Below are positions 60,112-64,000 of a stretch of DNA of 64,000 nt, one piece after another. Numbering within the stretch: position 1 is the first letter of the stretch; each line of letters starts with the position of its first letter. The stretch is from positions 1 to 64,000 of the forward strand of contig NZ_JALGBZ010000002.1 of the NCBI RefSeq assembly GCF_023757625.1, in the 5' to 3' direction. The stretch is from Halomonas sp. S3-1-1. GTDB lineage: Bacteria; Pseudomonadota; Gammaproteobacteria; Pseudomonadales; Halomonadaceae. The notes below the pieces were generated by a model. It was not told the origin of the DNA, searched no databases, and worked only from the letters and a program-made list of their open reading frames with translations. Made by a program: the position numbers and the translations under genes.

Positions 60112-60499
60112 TACACGTGCCTGCTGAGCCGTTTACCTACCAGCCCCGGTTGCGCAAGCACCTTGCTACGCTGCCCCCTGCTAAATACCTAACATTGCTG
60201 TTGGGCAAGCAGCGGTGGCTTGGTAGGGAGATGTGCTTGGAAAAGTGTGACTGCGTATCTATTGAGCGTGAGGTCATGCCCTTCAAACCAAGGCACCACA
60301 TATGCAATGCCGGGTGTCCATATAATTGAAATCGGCAAAACGCGCGGGCACGCGAATTTTTGATATGCAGCCAAAATTTGCTTTGCTTACAACAGAAACA
60401 ATGGGATAGAGTCAAATGTTATGGCCACATAACCTCAATGAACGAGCGGGCACGTTTATTGAGGTTATGCAGCCTTCTATATAAGCACTGTTAACTGTG
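60112..60499. repeat. Outer direct repeat, right copy
   Basis: Counterpart of 46287-46715. The match is in two blocks, with the middle segment diverged. Confidence 0.75.
60429..60485 (+). promoter_or_regulatory. Palindrome abutting a promoter-like sequence, copy 2
   Basis: ATAACCTCAATGAA and TTTATTGAGGTTAT arms are more perfect here than in copy 1: the base change in the right arm (C to T) restores pairing, so the symmetry is maintained. -10-like TATAAG follows at 60480-60485. It would drive the small membrane gene at 60541. Confidence 0.5.
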
Positions 60500-60540
60500 C
60501 AGATACAGTATGAAATTGCGACTTTTGGAAGTAATCTTAA

Positions 60541-60828
60541 ATGGATGCTGAGATATTTTTTCTATTAGCTGGTGTGTGGGTGCTTGGTGGTCTGGGCATA
60601 ATGTTTTCTCTACTCAAGGCTAAACCGATCATGCTCTTATTCGGCGGAATCGTGCTGCTCCTGTATGGATCTTTGGCTGCCATAGGCGCAAGCATGAACG
60701 GTGGGCATATGAATTTTCCAGCACTCGAAATGGCGGGTAACCTCTTGACCGTCTTTTTCTCAGTGATCAGCAGCGTCATGATTGGTTCTGCTTGGTCTGA
60801 ATTGCGTGCTCGCTATGGTGCCAGTTAA
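60541..60828 (+). CDS. Small membrane protein, cassette gene
   Basis: 95 residues with three hydrophobic helices (about 5-24, 29-51 and 64-83). No charged catalytic motif and no family recognised. Weak SD (GGAAG). Followed directly by a large attC-like site. Confidence 0.6.
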   Translation: MDAEIFFLLAGVWVLGGLGIMFSLLKAKPIMLLFGGIVLLLYGSLAAIGASMNGGHMNFPALEMAGNLLTVFFSVISSVMIGSAWSELRARYGAS

Positions 60829-60924
60829 CAAGGCGCAGCAGTTCGCGGCCGATGGCCGCCGGACGTCTTTTCCGTGGCTCCTTCGTCGCCACTCCAAGGT
60901 AGCCGCTGTGCTTCAGCGTTAGAT
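60823..60924 (+). repeat. attC-like site 7
   Basis: 102 bases, cores AGTTAAC and GTTAGAT, with GCGCAGCAG/CCGCTGTGC and internal GCGGCC/GGCCGC complementarity. Size and layout fit a full-length attC. Confidence 0.75.
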
Positions 60925-60948
60925 TTATTCACGAATAAGGAGGCAAGC

Positions 60949-61248
60949 ATGCCAATGGCGCAGTACAAAGAGAAACTTTTTGATGAACTTGAGGCCCGGT
61001 CTGATGATTGGACCTTCGCAGATTTCGAACGCAGACTTGGCGAGGTCCTTAAAGGTACTAGCGATCATGATGCGAAAGGCATCATTAATGATGCTTGTGA
61101 TGTAGGTAAGTGGCCGAATACCGTGAAACGGTATCTGCTGACGAACTATAGAGTTCATGGGAAAGTCAGCTCTGAATTTAGCGATACTTTCCGCCAGATT
61201 TGCTCTTCTATGACTGACAGCGAAAAGAAAGAATGGGGGATAGATTGA
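60949..61248 (+). CDS. Unknown small cassette protein
   Basis: 99 residues; AAGGAGG five bases before the ATG, a strong SD. Mostly helical and acidic (LFDELEARSDDWTFADFERR). Ends EKKEWGID. No family recognised, no signal peptide. Lies between attC-like sites 7 and 8, so it is a complete cassette. Confidence 0.65.
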   Translation: MPMAQYKEKLFDELEARSDDWTFADFERRLGEVLKGTSDHDAKGIINDACDVGKWPNTVKRYLLTNYRVHGKVSSEFSDTFRQICSSMTDSEKKEWGID

Positions 61249-61249
61249 A

Positions 61250-61324
61250 ATCTAACCAGTCGGTCAACAGGACGCCAAAACGTATCGTTTTTGATTCCCT
61301 CCGCTGGCTACCTCAGCGTTAAAA
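61250..61324 (+). repeat. attC-like site 8
   Basis: 75 bases with cores ATCTAAC and GTTAAAA; CCAG and CTGG inner arms plus an AAAACGTATCGTTTTT hairpin. Strong candidate. Confidence 0.7.
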
Positions 61325-61406
61325 ATATTCAAGTATTGCGCGGAAATTTAACGCTACAAAACAGCAGTGTGCTTAATTTTTATTTAGGTAGCGAGAGGGT
61401 GAACTA

Positions 61407-62258
61407 ATGTATGAAATCAGTAAGGGCTATAAAATACGTTTAGAGAAATACAGAAAAAGACATCGGGAATCAACGCTCTTATTTGAGAAAGTTGGTGCAT
61501 ACTTGAATGATAATTTCAATTGGAAAAATCAATCAGCAATCAGCCAAGAAAAAAAGCCAAAATACAGGTTAACACTGAATGAAAATGTATCACGTAGACC
61601 TAACATTAGTATAATTCCATACAAGGATAATGTACGTATAAGGATAGCGCATCGCCCCGAAGATGAAGCGATGCTTATTCAATCACTGCCTGTTTGTTTC
61701 GAGAAAATCATTTATAAAGATAAAAATGGCAGTGATGTGTCTGCTTTTGTTTTTACCATCAAAGAGCTCGCGCAATTAAAATTTATACAGGGAATTCATG
61801 TTGAAAAATATTTTTCGCCTAATGCAAAAGAAACTTCTAATAAAGTCCCAGACGGGCCATCCCAAAATAGCGATAGAGAGTTCACCGATGAAGTAATGCT
61901 CGCTGCAATTAAAACAAGAAAAGGTCAGCCATATTTTAGAAAAAAACTTTTAGATAGATATGAAAAAACTTGTATTGTTACTGGTTGCAGAATCGTAAGT
62001 TTGCTTGAAGCTGCACACATTGTTCCACATTCAAAAAAGGGTGGCTACGATCTGGATAATGGGCTTCTTTTAAGAAGCGATATACATAATCTTTTCGATT
62101 TGAATTTATTATCGATTGATGGGGATGGGGTCTTACATGTCTCATCATTATGCCAAGGGTCAGAATATGAGAAATATAACCAAATAACAATACTAAAAGA
62201 TATTTCAATGCTATTGAGGGTGAATTTAAACAATAGATTTAAGAAATTCAAGATTTAA
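61407..62258 (+). CDS. HNH endonuclease
   Basis: 283 residues, markedly AT-rich. The C-terminal half holds an HNH core: EKTCIVTGCRIVSLLEAAHI, VPHSKKGGYDLDNGLLLRSD, IHNLFD. These give the first His, the Asn (DLDNGLLL) and the final His (IHNLF), as in restriction-type HNH enzymes. The N-terminal half (about 1-140, basic start then beta-rich) has no clear family. Placement in a cassette array suggests a stand-alone restriction or anti-invader nuclease. No partner methylase is in the window. Confidence 0.85.
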   Translation: MYEISKGYKIRLEKYRKRHRESTLLFEKVGAYLNDNFNWKNQSAISQEKKPKYRLTLNENVSRRPNISIIPYKDNVRIRIAHRPEDEAMLIQSLPVCFEKIIYKDKNGSDVSAFVFTIKELAQLKFIQGIHVEKYFSPNAKETSNKVPDGPSQNSDREFTDEVMLAAIKTRKGQPYFRKKLLDRYEKTCIVTGCRIVSLLEAAHIVPHSKKGGYDLDNGLLLRSDIHNLFDLNLLSIDGDGVLHVSSLCQGSEYEKYNQITILKDISMLLRVNLNNRFKKFKI

Positions 62259-62293
62259 AATAAAGATTTTTAAAGAGGCGCTGCTGCACGGAT

Positions 62294-62315
62294 AAAAAAG
62301 TTGGCAACTTTTTTT
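62294..62315 (+). terminator. Terminator after the HNH gene
   Basis: AAAAAAGTT and AACTTTTTTT pair around GGC. Confidence 0.7.
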
Positions 62316-62370
62316 GTCACAGAGCGCATCATTAATCTTTAAGCATTGACAATCTCAGTAAGGGTAAAAC

Positions 62371-63006
62371 ATGGAAATAATGAATATTCTGACTTTTGTT
62401 TTGGTAGCCACGTTGCTAGTCGTTTCACCTGGCCCAAATGGCGTGTTGATAGCGAAAACGGTTCCCCTGTCTGGACGCAAGGCTGGTTTTGCTAACGTAT
62501 GGGGATTTGTGGCGGCGTTCTATGTCCATGGGACTTTGTCTATATTTGGCATATCGGTTCTGCTTGTCCAGTCAGCTCACGCCTTTTTTGTCTTCAAACT
62601 GCTGGGAGCTGGCTATCTATGTTGGATAGGGGTTAAGTCCCTATTGGCGGTTTGGAAAAATGACCAAACTGTTCCAGTGGCATTTGCTCAAGAAAGCAAA
62701 AAGGTCATATCCATTCGCGGAGCATTCAATGAGGGTTTACTCACCAACGTGCTTAACCCCAAAGTATCCATGTTTTACTTGGCCGCTTTTCCACAGTTCC
62801 TATCCATTGGTGAGAGTGCCTCTCAAGCATACTTTCTGGTTTCTGCACATGCGGCTATCAATTTAGTTTGGTTTTCTGCCTTGGTCTTATTGCTGTCTCA
62901 GTTGAAAGGGCTAGCAAGTAGCGTTGGATTCACTAAATGGTTAAAGTCAGTCACTGGGAGCGTATTTATTGGTTTTGGTGCGAAATTGGCATTCTTAAAG
63001 CCTTAG
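62371..63006 (+). CDS. LysE/RhtB-family exporter
   Basis: 211 residues, six hydrophobic helices. The N-terminal VATLLVVSPGPNGVLIAKT contains the SPGP motif of the family, and LLTNVLNPKVSMFYLAAFPQF is the conserved third-to-fourth-helix region. Exports amino acids or related metabolites; the substrate is not predictable. Cassette gene. Confidence 0.9.
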   Translation: MEIMNILTFVLVATLLVVSPGPNGVLIAKTVPLSGRKAGFANVWGFVAAFYVHGTLSIFGISVLLVQSAHAFFVFKLLGAGYLCWIGVKSLLAVWKNDQTVPVAFAQESKKVISIRGAFNEGLLTNVLNPKVSMFYLAAFPQFLSIGESASQAYFLVSAHAAINLVWFSALVLLLSQLKGLASSVGFTKWLKSVTGSVFIGFGAKLAFLKP

Positions 63007-63012
63007 AAGAAG

Positions 63013-63060
63013 GTCTAAAAAAGCATTGCAGCGGATGAGCCGTTAAGTGCGGCGTTATAG
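63013..63060 (+). repeat. attC-like site 9 (short)
   Basis: Cores GTCTAAA and GTTATAG with weak inner symmetry, between the exporter and lipoprotein genes. 48 bases. Confidence 0.4.
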
Positions 63061-63070
63061 CGAACCAAAC

Positions 63071-63502
63071 ATGAAACTACTCATATTAACGATGACGCTG
63101 TTTCTCTCAGGCTGCGTTGTTTACCCCATCAACAAGACGCTTCAGCCCGAGGCCGAAATCCTCGTCACCGACGCGGAAGGAAAGCCCGTTCAGGATGCCT
63201 GGGTGTCTTTAATATCAAGCTCCTACCCGTATGGTCTTGAACAGATGAGAATGGGGGATAAAACCAATGATAGCGGCGAGGCGAGCTTTGCAGAAATAAA
63301 GGAGTGGCGCACGGAATCGCTGATGATTCACGGTGCAAGCGTGTTTTTTTGGAATTGGTGCGTCGTAAAAGCCGATTTTGAAACCCACACGACCATGTGG
63401 AGTAGTAGTGATGACTTTCAGGCCCAATACGACGTCACTCTTACGCTAGGGGAAAGCACGCCATGCCCAGAAGAGCTCAATAAGATTGGCCCCAGGCTCT
63501 AG
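63071..63502 (+). CDS. Small predicted lipoprotein
   Basis: 143 residues. MKLLILTMTLFLSGC is a lipoprotein signal with C15. The mature part starts with an Ig-like carboxypeptidase-regulatory-type stretch (AEILVTDAEGKPVQDAWVSL, NDSGEASFAEIKEW), suggesting a small beta-sandwich in the envelope. No family recognised. Follows attC-like site 9. Confidence 0.65.
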   Translation: MKLLILTMTLFLSGCVVYPINKTLQPEAEILVTDAEGKPVQDAWVSLISSSYPYGLEQMRMGDKTNDSGEASFAEIKEWRTESLMIHGASVFFWNWCVVKADFETHTTMWSSSDDFQAQYDVTLTLGESTPCPEELNKIGPRL

Positions 63503-63680
63503 CACGTACAGTAAGGCTGAGCCAAGGGTAGGTGAAGCATAATGCCCATTGAGAGTCTTTCCGCCGCCGACATTTATTCCCTTGGCCAAGTCGTGAAGTT
63601 CTCACCGTAAGGCGGTAAAGTTATTGAATAGCACGGTGACACCGCCGCTTTAACAATAACACCGTCATGGGAAGCCCAAT

Positions 63681-64000
63681 ATGTTCGATTATACGGTTCT
63701 GCACTGGATGACATTCTTATCGGCCGCAGTGCTTCTGAATCTTTCGCCAGGGCCGGATATCGCGTTCATTCTGGGGCAGACACTTCGTAACGGTCGGCGG
63801 CAGGGGTTGGCGGCCATGCTGGGGATCTGGACAGGGGCAGGGGTGCATGTGGTCATGGCGGCGGCGGGGCTATCGGCCATTCTCGCCACGTCCGCGCTGG
63901 CGTTTTCCGTCGTCAAATGGCTGGGGGCTGCTTATTTGATATGGTTGGGTATCAAAATGTTGTTATCAAAAGGTGATTCCTTCGTCTCGAACGATCACGC
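63681..64000 (+). CDS. LysE-family exporter (3' end beyond window)
   Basis: 106 codons are present, then the window ends. FLSAAVLLNLSPGPDIAFIL carries the SPGP motif, and helices 1-3 are visible (AAMLGIWTGAGVHVVMAAAG; VVKWLGAAYLIWLGIKMLL). Amino-acid or metabolite exporter. GC-richer than the LysE gene at 62371 and not closely similar to it, so not a recent duplicate. The 178 bases before it hold only a 22-codon frame with no clear meaning. Confidence 0.85.
   Translation, partial: MFDYTVLHWMTFLSAAVLLNLSPGPDIAFILGQTLRNGRRQGLAAMLGIWTGAGVHVVMAAAGLSAILATSALAFSVVKWLGAAYLIWLGIKMLLSKGDSFVSNDH

Larger units (their letters stand above)
59917..60540. other. Non-coding gap with right outer repeat
   Basis: 624 bases without a convincing gene. 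Contains the second copy of the outer direct repeat and its promoter-linked palindrome. Small frames here mirror those of the left copy and are not called. Confidence 0.6.

Overview
The window looks like chromosome of a Halomonas-type gammaproteobacterium (Halomonadaceae). The call rests on GC-rich codon use over the first 46 kb, on conserved gammaproteobacterial gene orders (def-fmt-rsmB-trkA, hisS-yfgM-bamB-der, iscR-iscS-iscA, queA-tgt-yajC-secD-secF) and on the protein sequences. No rRNA, CRISPR array or complete prophage is visible.

Layout. (1) 1-10 kb: a minus-strand operon def, fmt, rsmB, a dodecin and trkA (cut by the window edge), divergent from a plus-strand run of a LysM protein, dprA, tsaC, a DUF2236 oxygenase-like gene, hemF and aroE. 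(2) 10-26 kb, minus strand: two lipoproteins; der, bamB, yfgM, hisS, ispG, rodZ, pilF; rlmN, ndk; iscA, iscS, iscR with a recognisable IscR-type promoter; cysE; trmJ. suhB lies on the plus strand and has lost most of its inositol-phosphatase active site. (3) 26-32 kb, minus strand: secF, secD, yajC, tgt, queA, followed by a plus-strand tRNA-Leu(CAA). (4) 32-46 kb: a small membrane protein, a RidA-like protein, and a catabolic-looking cluster: ornithine-cyclodeaminase-like enzyme, two histone-deacetylase-fold amidohydrolases, two PLP aminotransferases, an FAD-linked oxidase, a complete dipeptide-type ABC importer and a GntR/FCD regulator. Together these suggest uptake, deacylation and oxidation of an N-acylated amine or amino compound; the substrate is not readable from sequence.

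(5) 46-64 kb is an accessory region with AT-richer, mixed composition. It reads as a gene-cassette array: short, unrelated plus-strand genes (CbrC-like, broken transglutaminase, NUDIX, LOG-family, MAPEG, VOC/glyoxalase, small membrane and soluble unknowns, HNH nuclease, LysE-type exporter, lipoprotein). Many are followed by an imperfect inverted repeat ending in a GCGTTA-type core, as in integron attC sites. No integron integrase is present, so it fits a cluster of attC sites lacking an integrase. Embedded in it are a tail-collar-domain secreted protein, a 2024-residue DUF4347/cadherin/Ig/DUF4214 surface protein, an IS3 remnant, and a GC-rich divergent SDR/HxlR pair.

Two nested pairs of direct repeats mark past rearrangement of the array: an outer pair of about 400 bp (46.3-46.7 and 60.1-60.5 kb) carrying a conserved palindrome next to a promoter-like sequence, and an inner pair of about 390 bp (49.65-50.05 and 57.81-58.20 kb), where the left copy is a truncated, frameshifted version of the VOC cassette. 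Best candidates for follow-up: the cassette array, the two-deacetylase cluster, the catalytically degenerate SuhB, and an isc operon that lacks iscU together with the IscS C-terminal tail.
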